Origin: Lentisphaerae bacterium RIFOXYA12_64_32
Lineage (GTDB): Bacteria > Verrucomicrobiota > Lentisphaeria > Oligosphaerales > YB12-FULL-65-16
Assembly: GCA_001803235.1 (NCBI GenBank)
Contig: MHBL01000165.1
Coordinates: 1 to 64,000 of the forward strand
Length of the DNA: 64,000 nt
Direction of reading: 5' to 3'
In this document: positions 38,977-47,373 of the stretch, piece by piece
How positions within the stretch are numbered: position 1 is the first letter of the stretch
Layout of the letters: each line of letters opens with the position of its first letter
Notes under the pieces: generated by a model
Told to the model about the DNA's origin: nothing
Databases searched by the model: none
What the model saw: only the letters and a program-made list of their open reading frames with translations
Translations under genes and position numbers: made by a program

Positions 38977-41900
38977 TTACCGCCGGTTCGTGAAATCGAG
39001 CACCGTGTCCGAACTGACGTAAATCCAATACCCGCAGCCGGGCTGGAACTGCTCGTTATTGGCGACGCGACAATATCCTTGCTGTGTCGGGGCCCAGCGC
39101 CAGATGCAACCGACGATCGCCGGATCATCAGGGTACGCGCAGGCGCCAGGCACGCTCACCAAGTTCCATCCGGCCGCGAGCGCCACCACTCCGTCCGCCG
39201 TGATGCCGCTGAATGCTTGCGACACCCCGCCGGCCAGACTCTTGACCCAGTAGGCCGCTTCCGGATTGAGCGGCGCGGCAGCGTCGACCGGGACCATCTT
39301 GTCACCGTCCCAGGCCCAGGGCGCCCCGTCGCCAATCGCGGTCAGGAGTTGGGCGGCGGTGGCCGTCGTCATGCACGGAATACTGACCAGGTTCCAGCCG
39401 GAATTCAGGGTCAGGGTTGCCTGGATCGGCGTGCCCAAGGCAATCTCGTACACCCCGCCTTTGGCGACTGTGATCGACACGCCATCGAAAACCTGTATGG
39501 GTGCGCCCACCGGGGTTTCTCCGTTCGCGAGCCTCTGCAGGAGCATGCACTGGCCCGGCGGCAGGGCCGGGACTGTGAAGGAAAGTGAGGTCCCCGCCGC
39601 GCCATCCGGTATCTCGACACACAGACACCAGCGCGTCAGGTCGCCGACGGGGCGGATGTCGGTGAGCAGGTTCTGCAGGCCGGGCATGCTTCCCAAATTG
39701 TTCTGCAGCCATGCATTGACGAGGCCGTTGCGGCGGACCGGCGCTTCCTCGTCCAGGTTGGCGTCGAACCCGTTGGTGGCGTAGTTCCACACCCCGAAGG
39801 ACAACTGGTCGATTTCCGCGTTGGTGAGGTGCACGGCAAAGGTCAGGCCGAGGTCGAGCACAATGGTCTTGTGCGAGCCGGAATGCAGCAGGCTGATCCT
39901 GCCGCCGGCGTCCTTGACCCATACGTAAAGGTCGACGCTGCCTTCGTTGCCCTGAATCTGGTAACTGGTGGGCTTCACACCCACCCAGCGCGCGTCACTT
40001 GCCGCAGGCTCGGTGGCGGACTCCGCAATCAGCCACTGGGTGCCCGGCGCCGTGTCGGCGCTCGCCTGGATGAACAGGTGCACCAGGCGCTGATTGGTGA
40101 CGTCGGCCTTGGTTTCGGTCGGGTCCACGATCTGGACCATTTCGACCGTCGGCGCCTCGCCCGTGGCCAAGCCCACCAAGGAATAGAACGAGCTGCCGAA
40201 CGTCCCATCGCCGCGGGCGTAGCAGGACGTCGGAGTCAGCAGGGCAGAGCCCTCGCTGCCGGGCACCGCGACCCGGTACTGGATGGCGTGGCCGGCGGTG
40301 AACCCGGCTAAGCCCTGGGCCGCCGCCGCCTGCCAGGTGCAGACCTGCAGGTAGTCCTCGCCGGTGCAGACCGCGGCGCCGACGCACAGGTCGCCGTCGA
40401 AGACGCCGACCTCGGTTCCGACTTGGGGCGCGGCCCCGTCGATCGACAGAGAAGCGACCAGGATGGTGTAGGGCAGTCCGGTCAGCGGCGTCGGCTGGAA
40501 GACGACGGGGGACGGCGGTTCGCCCCGCGGTGTGGCCGCCGCACCGCGCGAGGCCTGGTAGGTGAACGTGGTCGAAGCCGAGCCGCTGATCGCAATGCGG
40601 TAGCCCTTGCCCGGCACGAGATTCCCGAGCGTGTTGGAGACCCCCGGGACCCAGGCGTTCCCGGCATCGTCCTGCACGATTACGATATCCGGGTCCGAGC
40701 TGTCGGTCAGCGCGGCCGGGAACGCGGTGGTCACGTTCTGGTTGGCCGTGCCAATGAAGCCGACGGCGTTCCACTGGTTGGGCTGCAGTGTGTAGGTCCA
40801 GTTGGCCGGCAGCGCGGTGGTGCCTTCCAGGCCCACGGTCGCGCCGCCACTGCCGGCGGCGAACACGTAGTAGCCTTCCCGGAAATCAATGTCGCCGATC
40901 GAGTTGATGCTGTAGGCCGGAATGTAGGCGCGGCCGCGCGCGTCCTGCACAATTTCCAGGTTGGTCAGGCCACCGAACACGGTCGGCGCCGCCGGGTAAC
41001 GCGGTACCTTGTTGAACGAGATCAGGCTGAATTGCCCGCGCGTGACGGGGACGCTCTGGACCGTGTAGACCGTGCCGGTCACGCCCGTCGCGGAGAAGGC
41101 GCCGTAGCCGAACGTGCCGTTGCCGATCGAGAAGGTGAGGTTCGAGGTCCCCTCCAGGCTGCGGTCGGCGTCGAAGACTTTGAACACCATCGCGTTGCCG
41201 GGCGTGTACCCGGCGCTGGCGCGGGCCACCGCACCGTAGCAGGTGATGACAATGTTGAACGTGCCGCCGAATTTGGCGGCGCCGACGCACAGCTCGCCGT
41301 CGAACACGCCGATCTCGTCGCCCACCGCCAGCGTGACCCCGTCCAGTTGCGCCTGGGTGATGATGATGGTGTATTCGGGCGCACCCTCGCCCGGTGTCAC
41401 GGGAATGAAGTGCGTCGGCGTCGACGGCACGGTCGTGCCGTAGGTGAGGGCAAATTCGTAGTTGACCACCGGTTTCGACGGGTCGTTGGTCCAGATCGGT
41501 GTGGTGTAAGCGTAGGTGCCGGTCGGTTGCGAGTTCGGGAACGTGAACGGCACAATGGCCGCGGCGCGCGCGCCTGGCGCCACGGTGATCTCCTCGTCCG
41601 CCGGCAGGATGGTGAACGGCAGTTTCGTGAGCGTGGGCGGCGTGTGGGTCGTCTGAATCGGCGGGGTTCCGTTCTGTGAAAGGTGGTTTGCGTTGGCCGT
41701 GAGGTCGTTGTTGTTCGCCTGCAGCGGCCAGTAACCGACCAGACCGGTCTCGGTGCCCTTCATCTGTACATCCTTGTACTTGGCAATCTGTGCCTGTGTC
41801 CGGCACACGTTCCACACCCGGACCTCGGCCACATAGCCGTTCATCCACTGACTCTCATTGCTGCGCGCGCCGATCCGGAGTTGGTAGTTGTAGTCGGGAA

Positions 41901-44900
41901 TCGGGGTGTCGGCGGCCGTGTCATACTGGCCGACCAGAGTCCCGTCATAGTAATACGATACGGTGTTGCCCGTCCACGTAGCGGCCAGGTGGTGCCACTC
42001 GTTGATTGGGACTACCTGCGGGCTGGTCCAGTTCTGGTAGCGATTGTCGCTCTGGTAACCCTTGTACATACCGAACTGGTTGCCGCTATCGATATAAAGG
42101 CTCCACTCGCGGTAGTGTTTGCTGACGAATTCAAAGTGGCCGCTCTTCGTGCGCTTGAGCCAGCACTCGACCGTCAAGGCGCTCATGCCCGACAGATTCG
42201 TCGGGCTGTTCTTGTACAGATACCAGCCATCGTTCTGGATGTAGAGCGACCCTGCGCTCCGCCCGAGCCGGAACTCGGCATCCAGGTCGCGCGTCCCGGT
42301 GTTGGTCACGGTCACATCCTGGGAGATACCAGTCCCGACGTTGAGGTTGAGCGCGACCGGGCTCAGGGTGATGCCGGGGGTGCCCGGTTTCTCGGACGCG
42401 GTGTGGCCTGTGGCCTGGTCCGACTCGTACCGGGTCGAGAAGACGCCGGTCACGGTGAAATCGTAGAGCGTGTTGTTGGTCAAGCCTGTGACGGTCGCCG
42501 TGGTGGTCGCGGTGTTGCCGAACAGCGTCCAGGCCCCGGCCGGAGAGACGCGGTAGTAGACGTTGTAACCGGTCAGGGTCCCGTTCTCGGGCGCGCTGAC
42601 GGCGCTCCAGCTCAGCGACACCGTCTGGTGCCCGTAACCGGTGATCGTCAGCGAGTGCGGACCGCCATTGTCGCGGCAGAGCGCGCCCATGTCGGAGTCG
42701 GTGCCGTCCGGGTCGTCGATGTCGCGGTCGCCGCGGTCGATGCAGGGCGAGGTGGCCTGCAGCGCGAAGTCATTCGCGTCGGACATCACAAACAGCGGCG
42801 CCTGCGAGATGTTCAGGTAGATGTCCGCCGCGATGGTCTTGTTGAACGCATTGAAGGTCCCGGTGCCGGGCGGCAACTGGTTGAGGTCGGAAATGGTGCC
42901 GGTCGCGTTCTCGTACAGGTTGTTGTACTCGAAGGTTGCGATCGGTGTGGTCGCACGCAGCCCGTATCCCGCGTTGCCGGCAATGATGTTGCTGGCGATG
43001 TTCTCCGTGCCGCTGCCGTTGAGCTCGATGCCGTCGCCGAGGTTGCCATAGATGGTGTTGTAGAGGATCGTCGGCGAGGCGGGGTCGTACCCGTAGATGC
43101 CGTCATTCTCGTTGTAGGCGATGACGTTGCGGCTGATCCGAGGGATGTTGGGGTACGACCCGGAATCGGTGTCCATGTGGATCCCGTTACTGCGATTGCC
43201 GGTAATCTCGCACCCGGAAATCTCCGGCTGACAGCCGCGCTGCATGTAGATGCCGTTGCCCCGGTTGTTGCGCACGGCGCAGTCCCGGAACCAAGTCGCG
43301 GCAGTCTCGTAGTACCGCAGCACCACGCCGGTACTCATGTTGTCCTCGATGATGCAGTTCTCGAACCGGACGTAGGTCCAGTCGCCGTAGTCATCGTGAA
43401 CGCCCACGCCGTAGCCCCAGTTGCGGTAGACCGAGGTGTTCCGGAAGGTCGGGTAGGAGAGGTTATCGATGCGGATGCCCCAACTGCTGTTGTCATTCAC
43501 CTCGCAGCCGTCCAGCGTGGGAGCGCACCACTCGTAGAACCGGATGCCGTACCCGGCGTTGTTGTTGAACTTGCAGCCGGTGAGAGTCCCGTGCGCGTAG
43601 TAGTTGTAGTAGGCGCCGTAGCTGCTGTTGTGGTGCGAGTTGACGTTCGTCAGCGCGGGCTGCCCGTTGTACACGTAGACGGCAACGTCGGAGCACCCCG
43701 TGACCTCGACGTCGGTCACGGCCGGATTGCTCGTGTCGCCGTTGATGTACAGGCCGTAGCGCGAACAGTAGCGCACCAGCGTGTCCTCGACCGTGGCGTT
43801 GGCTTCCCCCCAGTAGATCCCATCGTATGCATACTCCACAGTGGCGTAGGCAATCATCGAGGTGTCATCCGAGGCGTCGTTGAAGTCGATGCCACCCCAC
43901 TGCCCGCCGGCCTTGACCTGGTTGGCCGGCAGCGACGTGAACAGGATGCCATTCTCCGCTGTGCCCACCGCCAGCAACTTGCCGCTGACGTAGAGATTGT
44001 AGTTGCCGAGGAACCGCACCTGCGTGCCGGGCTGAATGGTCAGCGCCTGGCCCGCGGGCACGGTGATGTCGCCGCTGACCGAGTAGTACCCGGTCCAGGT
44101 GCCGGAGACGTTGCCGGACACGGTGTTGCCGAGGTAGTCCAGGGTCCGCGTGCCCAGGTCGGTGTCGACGCTCAGCATGGTGTTGGTCAGGCGCGGGTAG
44201 GTCTGGTAGCTGGCGTGCGAATAGGCAACGTCGTACACGCCGTTCTCGATCGCCTTCTCGAAGTAGCCCAGCGCGTCGGCCGTCGTGCTGGCATACACGG
44301 CGGAGGGCGAGATCGGGTTGAACTCGACCAGCGTGCCGGCGTGGTTCTCCTGGCCTTCGAGCAGGACGTAACCGTTGATTGTGGTCAGGGTCGAGTCGTT
44401 CACGATTCCGGCCATGCCGGCGGCAGTGTGCGTGCTGGCTGTGCCGCCGATGCTGTAGACAGCCACGACCTTGTAGTAGTACGTGTGCAGGTCGAGCAGG
44501 CCGGCATCCGAGTCGGTGTACGTCAGTGCGGTCACGTGCTCGGCAATGCGGTTGCCGGGCGCGGGGGCGAAGTTCGGGTCTTCACTGCGGTAGATCGAGT
44601 AGTCGACCAGGTTGGTCGCGTTCACGGGTGCCGTCCACGTCAGCACCACTGTCTTGCTCGTGCTCGGCGTGGCCAGAACGTCGCGCGGCGGATAGCCGAG
44701 GATCGAGAACGAACGCAATGTCGCTGGCGCGTCGGGCGGCGAGGTGTACACGTCCGTGCCGTCCGTGGCCTGGACGTAGTACTCGATCAGCGCCAGGCCG
44801 GCCTGGGCGGGGATGTTGGCCGTGAAGTTCTTCCCGTCGCCCGTATCGGTCATGACCGCTTCCGTGAAGGCGCGGCCGCCATTGACGCGGTAGAACAGCT

Positions 44901-46383
44901 TTGCCGACGTGATGGCGCTGCCTTGCGTATCGACGATCAAGGCCTGGATCGCGTGCACCGCCGTGTGGTCCGGCACACTCAGAGGTCCGGTCGCCGCAAT
45001 GCCGCCGAGAATGACCGGAGGGGCATAGGCGGCCGGCGCGACCGTGCCGGCGCCGGTCAGCGTCACACGGTCGATGCGGATTCGACCCATGCCGCCCGCG
45101 CCGCCGGAGTTGGCGTGTCCGTAGTTGTCTGCGTACCATCCTCTGCCGCCGGCCCCGTTGGTCGCGGTCACGGAACCGGCCACGCTGACGGCAAGAGTCC
45201 TCAGGAGAACCGACCCGCCCGCGCCACCGCCGCCGCCGCCGGAATAGCTGCTGATCCACCTGCCGCCATCGGCGCCGTTCGACTTGATGACGCCGGCGCA
45301 GTCAAGGCTCCCGGCGTCGATGCAGAGAATGCCGCCGCCCGCACCACCGGCCCCGGGCGCATGCCCGTCGTGCCGCCCGCCGCTGCCGCCGCCGCTGCCG
45401 CAGTACAGCCTGGCCAGGTCGGCCGTGCCGTACGTGCCGCCGCCGCCGCCGCCGCCGCCCGTGTATTCGATGCCACCGTTCCCGGACGTGCTCGTGCCGC
45501 CGTCCTGGCCGTTCCCGTTTCCGTTGTAACCATTGCCGCCATACCCGAACGTGCTGTGCCCGCCGCCGCCGCCGCAGCCGTCGTGCCCGCCGCCGCCGCC
45601 GCCCGCGCCGCCCAGCGCGGCCGAACCCTTGCCCGCGTAGCTCGCCGTGCCGCCGCCGCCGCCGCCGGCCCAGCCGTCAGCGCCGTAGTTGTTTGCGTAG
45701 GATGCCCCGCCGCCGGCGCCGCCACGTTGGGCGTTGTTCGAGTTGTAGTCGCCGCCGGTACCGCCCGGCGCCACGAAACTCTCGCCACCCTGGCCGCCCC
45801 CGTGCGAGCCGCCGTACTGCGTGCCGCCGCGGTAACCCTTGCCGCTCGCATCAATGGCGCCGGCCACATCGACCGTGACCGCGCCTGTGGCGCGGAAGAA
45901 CAGCACCCCGCCCGTTGCGCCATCCCACGCGTTGCAGGTCAGCGTGCCGTTCACCGTGACCGTCGAGTAGTTCGGGACCCGGATCACCTGGTGCTTGATG
46001 CTGCCGGAGCCGTCGAACGCGTTCGCCAACGGGTTGTACAGGGTCAACGTGCTGCCGGACACCGACTGCACACGGTTCGTCTCGTAGATGCCGACCCGGT
46101 TCAGCGCCGGGTTCAATTCCGGGTCCTGCATGGTGATGATCAGTACCTCGTCACTCGCCGCGAACCCCGTCGCGTCAGCCACCGTGACGGTGGTGGCGCC
46201 GAGAAGGTGCGCCCCGGTCAGCGCCGCGCGCACGGCATCGGTGTACGCCGTGTCCCCCCCGGCGACGGTTAGCGGCCCGTCCGCGCCGTTGCCCATGGGG
46301 CCGAAGCCGAGTGCAAGTGCGCGCGAGGCGGCCAACACCGCCAGGATGCCGGTGACTAGCCCGACTGCCAGCAGCTTCTTCAC
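38977..46383 (-). CDS. Exported Gly-rich / beta-helix / LamG surface protein (2468 aa)
   Basis: The start is the GTG at 46383, because a perfect AAGGAG (46391-46396) lies seven bases upstream and the signal peptide begins there (VKKLLAVGLVTGILAVLAAS / RALA). The ATG at 46410 would place that site inside the gene. In order: an N-terminal beta domain; a glycine-rich region (45845-45075); bacterial-surface and fibronectin-III-like domains (44990-44400); a carboxypeptidase-regulatory-like repeat (44390-44160); a NosD-type parallel beta-helix (44140-42665); a fibronectin-III domain (to about 42380); a BACON-like domain with a nested LamG (42370-41480); two 'GDEIGVFDGxLCVGAA' modules (41420-41060 and 40490-40160) flanking a GWN-like segment; and a terminal GWNLVS/GYW module. 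The helix and LamG suggest glycan contact, but no catalytic motif is evident. It opens the minus-strand series and shares modules with the RHS protein after it. Confidence 0.88.
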   Translation of the reverse strand: MKKLLAVGLVTGILAVLAASRALALGFGPMGNGADGPLTVAGGDTAYTDAVRAALTGAHLLGATTVTVADATGFAASDEVLIITMQDPELNPALNRVGIYETNRVQSVSGSTLTLYNPLANAFDGSGSIKHQVIRVPNYSTVTVNGTLTCNAWDGATGGVLFFRATGAVTVDVAGAIDASGKGYRGGTQYGGSHGGGQGGESFVAPGGTGGDYNSNNAQRGGAGGGASYANNYGADGWAGGGGGGTASYAGKGSAALGGAGGGGGGHDGCGGGGGHSTFGYGGNGYNGNGNGQDGGTSTSGNGGIEYTGGGGGGGGTYGTADLARLYCGSGGGSGGRHDGHAPGAGGAGGGILCIDAGSLDCAGVIKSNGADGGRWISSYSGGGGGGAGGSVLLRTLAVSVAGSVTATNGAGGRGWYADNYGHANSGGAGGMGRIRIDRVTLTGAGTVAPAAYAPPVILGGIAATGPLSVPDHTAVHAIQALIVDTQGSAITSAKLFYRVNGGRAFTEAVMTDTGDGKNFTANIPAQAGLALIEYYVQATDGTDVYTSPPDAPATLRSFSILGYPPRDVLATPSTSKTVVLTWTAPVNATNLVDYSIYRSEDPNFAPAPGNRIAEHVTALTYTDSDAGLLDLHTYYYKVVAVYSIGGTASTHTAAGMAGIVNDSTLTTINGYVLLEGQENHAGTLVEFNPISPSAVYASTTADALGYFEKAIENGVYDVAYSHASYQTYPRLTNTMLSVDTDLGTRTLDYLGNTVSGNVSGTWTGYYSVSGDITVPAGQALTIQPGTQVRFLGNYNLYVSGKLLAVGTAENGILFTSLPANQVKAGGQWGGIDFNDASDDTSMIAYATVEYAYDGIYWGEANATVEDTLVRYCSRYGLYINGDTSNPAVTDVEVTGCSDVAVYVYNGQPALTNVNSHHNSSYGAYYNYYAHGTLTGCKFNNNAGYGIRFYEWCAPTLDGCEVNDNSSWGIRIDNLSYPTFRNTSVYRNWGYGVGVHDDYGDWTYVRFENCIIEDNMSTGVVLRYYETAATWFRDCAVRNNRGNGIYMQRGCQPEISGCEITGNRSNGIHMDTDSGSYPNIPRISRNVIAYNENDGIYGYDPASPTILYNTIYGNLGDGIELNGSGTENIASNIIAGNAGYGLRATTPIATFEYNNLYENATGTISDLNQLPPGTGTFNAFNKTIAADIYLNISQAPLFVMSDANDFALQATSPCIDRGDRDIDDPDGTDSDMGALCRDNGGPHSLTITGYGHQTVSLSWSAVSAPENGTLTGYNVYYRVSPAGAWTLFGNTATTTATVTGLTNNTLYDFTVTGVFSTRYESDQATGHTASEKPGTPGITLSPVALNLNVGTGISQDVTVTNTGTRDLDAEFRLGRSAGSLYIQNDGWYLYKNSPTNLSGMSALTVECWLKRTKSGHFEFVSKHYREWSLYIDSGNQFGMYKGYQSDNRYQNWTSPQVVPINEWHHLAATWTGNTVSYYYDGTLVGQYDTAADTPIPDYNYQLRIGARSNESQWMNGYVAEVRVWNVCRTQAQIAKYKDVQMKGTETGLVGYWPLQANNNDLTANANHLSQNGTPPIQTTHTPPTLTKLPFTILPADEEITVAPGARAAAIVPFTFPNSQPTGTYAYTTPIWTNDPSKPVVNYEFALTYGTTVPSTPTHFIPVTPGEGAPEYTIIITQAQLDGVTLAVGDEIGVFDGELCVGAAKFGGTFNIVITCYGAVARASAGYTPGNAMVFKVFDADRSLEGTSNLTFSIGNGTFGYGAFSATGVTGTVYTVQSVPVTRGQFSLISFNKVPRYPAAPTVFGGLTNLEIVQDARGRAYIPAYSINSIGDIDFREGYYVFAAGSGGATVGLEGTTALPANWTYTLQPNQWNAVGFIGTANQNVTTAFPAALTDSSDPDIVIVQDDAGNAWVPGVSNTLGNLVPGKGYRIAISGSASTTFTYQASRGAAATPRGEPPSPVVFQPTPLTGLPYTILVASLSIDGAAPQVGTEVGVFDGDLCVGAAVCTGEDYLQVCTWQAAAAQGLAGFTAGHAIQYRVAVPGSEGSALLTPTSCYARGDGTFGSSFYSLVGLATGEAPTVEMVQIVDPTETKADVTNQRLVHLFIQASADTAPGTQWLIAESATEPAASDARWVGVKPTSYQIQGNEGSVDLYVWVKDAGGRISLLHSGSHKTIVLDLGLTFAVHLTNAEIDQLSFGVWNYATNGFDANLDEEAPVRRNGLVNAWLQNNLGSMPGLQNLLTDIRPVGDLTRWCLCVEIPDGAAGTSLSFTVPALPPGQCMLLQRLANGETPVGAPIQVFDGVSITVAKGGVYEIALGTPIQATLTLNSGWNLVSIPCMTTATAAQLLTAIGDGAPWAWDGDKMVPVDAAAPLNPEAAYWVKSLAGGVSQAFSGITADGVVALAAGWNLVSVPGACAYPDDPAIVGCIWRWAPTQQGYCRVANNEQFQPGCGYWIYVSSDTVLDFTNRR
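38980..39425 (-). other. C-terminal GWNL/GYW module of the 2468-aa protein
   Basis: Two lobes are visible: NSGWNLVSIPC ... PWAWDGDKM ... AAYWVKS, then AAGWNLVSVPG ... IWRWAPTQQGYC ... GCGYWIYVS. The protein ends about ten residues later. Same family as the module ending the 3971-aa adhesin. Confidence 0.6.
42665..44140 (-). other. NosD-type right-handed parallel beta-helix
   Basis: About 490 residues of irregular 20-25-aa rungs contain recurrent NNxxxGIxxx and CxVxxNxxxGI motifs (for example FNNNAGYGIRFYEWCAPTLD, RNNRGNGIYMQRGCQPEISG). They end in SPCIDRGDRDIDDPDGTDSD, a typical close of PbH1/NosD helices. Such folds often bind or process polysaccharides; catalytic residues cannot be assigned. 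Confidence 0.8.
45075..45845 (-). repeat. Glycine-rich low-complexity region
   Basis: About 255 residues are dominated by Gly, with Asn, Ser and Tyr (GGGGGGHDGCGGGGGHSTFG, GYGGNGYNGNGNG). Short ordered inserts such as GGILCIDAGSLDCAGVIKSN and GGSVLLRTLAVSVAGSVTAT recur. The coding DNA contains GCC/CCG trinucleotide runs, for example near 45436-45460. Similar Gly-rich/beta-strand alternations occur in large secreted bacterial proteins. Confidence 0.75.
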
Positions 46384-46390
46384 GTTACGT

Positions 46391-46396
46391 CTCCTT
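46391..46396 (-). promoter_or_regulatory. Ribosome binding site that sets the GTG start at 46383
   Basis: AAGGAG on the minus strand, seven bases before the GTG. It decides between the GTG at 46383 and the in-frame ATG at 46410. Confidence 0.7.
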
Positions 46397-46458
46397 CTGA
46401 TTATGTTCATAATGTCTTAGTTGCCGTTGCCTGTGGTGACTTCTTTCCGCCTGTAGTG

Positions 46459-46475
46459 TCGGCCTTGCAGGCCGA
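46459..46475. repeat. Hairpin in the leader of the 2468-aa gene
   Basis: TCGGCCT-TGC-AGGCCGA forms a perfect 7-bp stem with a 3-base loop, about 75 bases before the GTG start. It could be a leader RNA structure or part of a dispersed repeat. I could not match the surrounding leader to a riboswitch. Confidence 0.5.
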
Positions 46476-46649
46476 TCCCCGGGAGGACGAAAATCGCCGG
46501 ACAGCCCCGTCGCAAACCCCTTTCCCTGAGGCGAAAACCTGCCAACGCGGCAACACCACACCCTAGGATCCCATCCTTCTCTGCCCGAACCCGGCCAGAG
46601 ACAGGACCGACCCTCGAGATGGTTCGCTCTCCAAAACCTATTGCTCACT

Positions 46650-46678
46650 AATCTGCCACCGTTCTTCACGCACGTCAA
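46650..46678 (-). promoter_or_regulatory. Candidate promoter for the minus-strand series
   Basis: On the minus strand TTGACG (46673-46678) and CAGATT (46650-46655) are 17 bases apart, 5/6 and 3/6 matches to the sigma70 hexamers, in a locally A/T-richer patch. This would give a leader of about 260 bases. Pattern only. Confidence 0.25.
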
Positions 46679-46754
46679 GATATTGCGATGAGATATTTGG
46701 GCGTCAGCCCCAATGACACCCAACTCAAGACCAGGCGACCGGTTCCTGTGAGGT

Positions 46755-46948
46755 GGCTCTTTGGAGCACCCGCGTCTCGCGGGCCGGCTTGGGGCGTGCC
46801 TGGTGTTGCACCCAGCAATACGACAGCCCCTCACGCCTTGTCCCAAGGACGCGGCTCTTTTGGAGCGCCCGCGTCCCTGCGGGCCGGCTTGGGGCGCGCT
46901 TGGTGTTGCACTCTGGCAATACGACAACCCCGCCGCGCCTTGTCCCAT
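46755..46948. repeat. Tandem direct duplication, two copies of about 95 bp
   Basis: Copy 1 (about 46755-46847) and copy 2 (about 46853-46948) both run GGCTCTTTTGGAGC... GCGGGCCGGCTTGGGGCG... TGGTGTTGCAC... CAATACGACA... CGCCTTGTCCCA with scattered mismatches. Each also contains a CCCGCG...CGCGGG-type hairpin. No gene is apparent. Copies of this kind suggest a dispersed intergenic element duplicated in place. Confidence 0.75.
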
Positions 46949-46974
46949 GGCCACACCGCTCCACGTTGGTTCCC

Positions 46975-47147
46975 ATTTGGTTCCAGGGCTGTTTCAAGAT
47001 TCGTGACCGTCACGTGCGGCGAGTACCCCCGGCGTGTCCCCACGCCGGGGGGGGCGACCTGAGGACAGGCCGCCCCTACTTGGTATGCGCGGAGGCGTGG
47101 CCTTCCGAGACGCGGGGCCGGATCTTGAAACAGCCCTGATTTGGTTC
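46975..47147. mobile_element. MITE-like element with 17-bp TIRs and 9-bp target duplication
   Basis: A 155-bp element (46984-47138) is bounded by perfect 17-bp terminal inverted repeats, CAGGGCTGTTTCAAGAT (46984-47000) and its complement (47122-47138). Abutting both ends is the perfect 9-bp direct repeat ATTTGGTTC (46975-46983 and 47139-47147), as expected for a target site duplication. Inside are a 10-bp-stem hairpin CCCCGGCGTG-TCCC-CACGCCGGGG (47027-47050) and a 26-bp imperfect palindrome (47051-47076). There is no transposase, so it would be moved in trans; a 9-bp duplication fits several DDE insertion-sequence families. Confidence 0.85.
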
Positions 47148-47373
47148 TGACACGACTTGACTCGCGCCCCGACTCGCGCAATAGTACTGACCATCGCGCC
47201 TGGGAGTTCGGATTTGGCGCGTGACCATGACGGGAGTCGGGGTAGAGACCCTTCCGTTGCGATCTGTCTATGTCTGCGTACGCGATGCATTCCGCCTCGC
47301 GTGGCGTCGGCGGAGTCTTTTTCTTGCGGCGCCGCCGGCTCTCCCCCCAAACGCAACTTTGGGGAGACTGTAC
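47148..47373. other. Intergenic DNA upstream of the second RHS gene
   Basis: 226 bases between the MITE and the preferred RHS start. An open frame continues upstream to 47221, but it starts without a ribosome site and its composition is unlike the rest of the protein, so I treat this stretch as noncoding. I see no clear promoter. Confidence 0.45.

Noticed and set aside
41683..46272. 1529-aa plus-strand open frame
   Set aside because: Lies opposite the beta-helix and glycine-rich regions, whose sense motifs are unambiguous.
46400..46640. Riboswitch (for example cyclic-di-GMP type) in the leader of the 2468-aa gene
   Set aside because: Some G/A-rich motifs are suggestive, but the conserved core of known classes could not be aligned.
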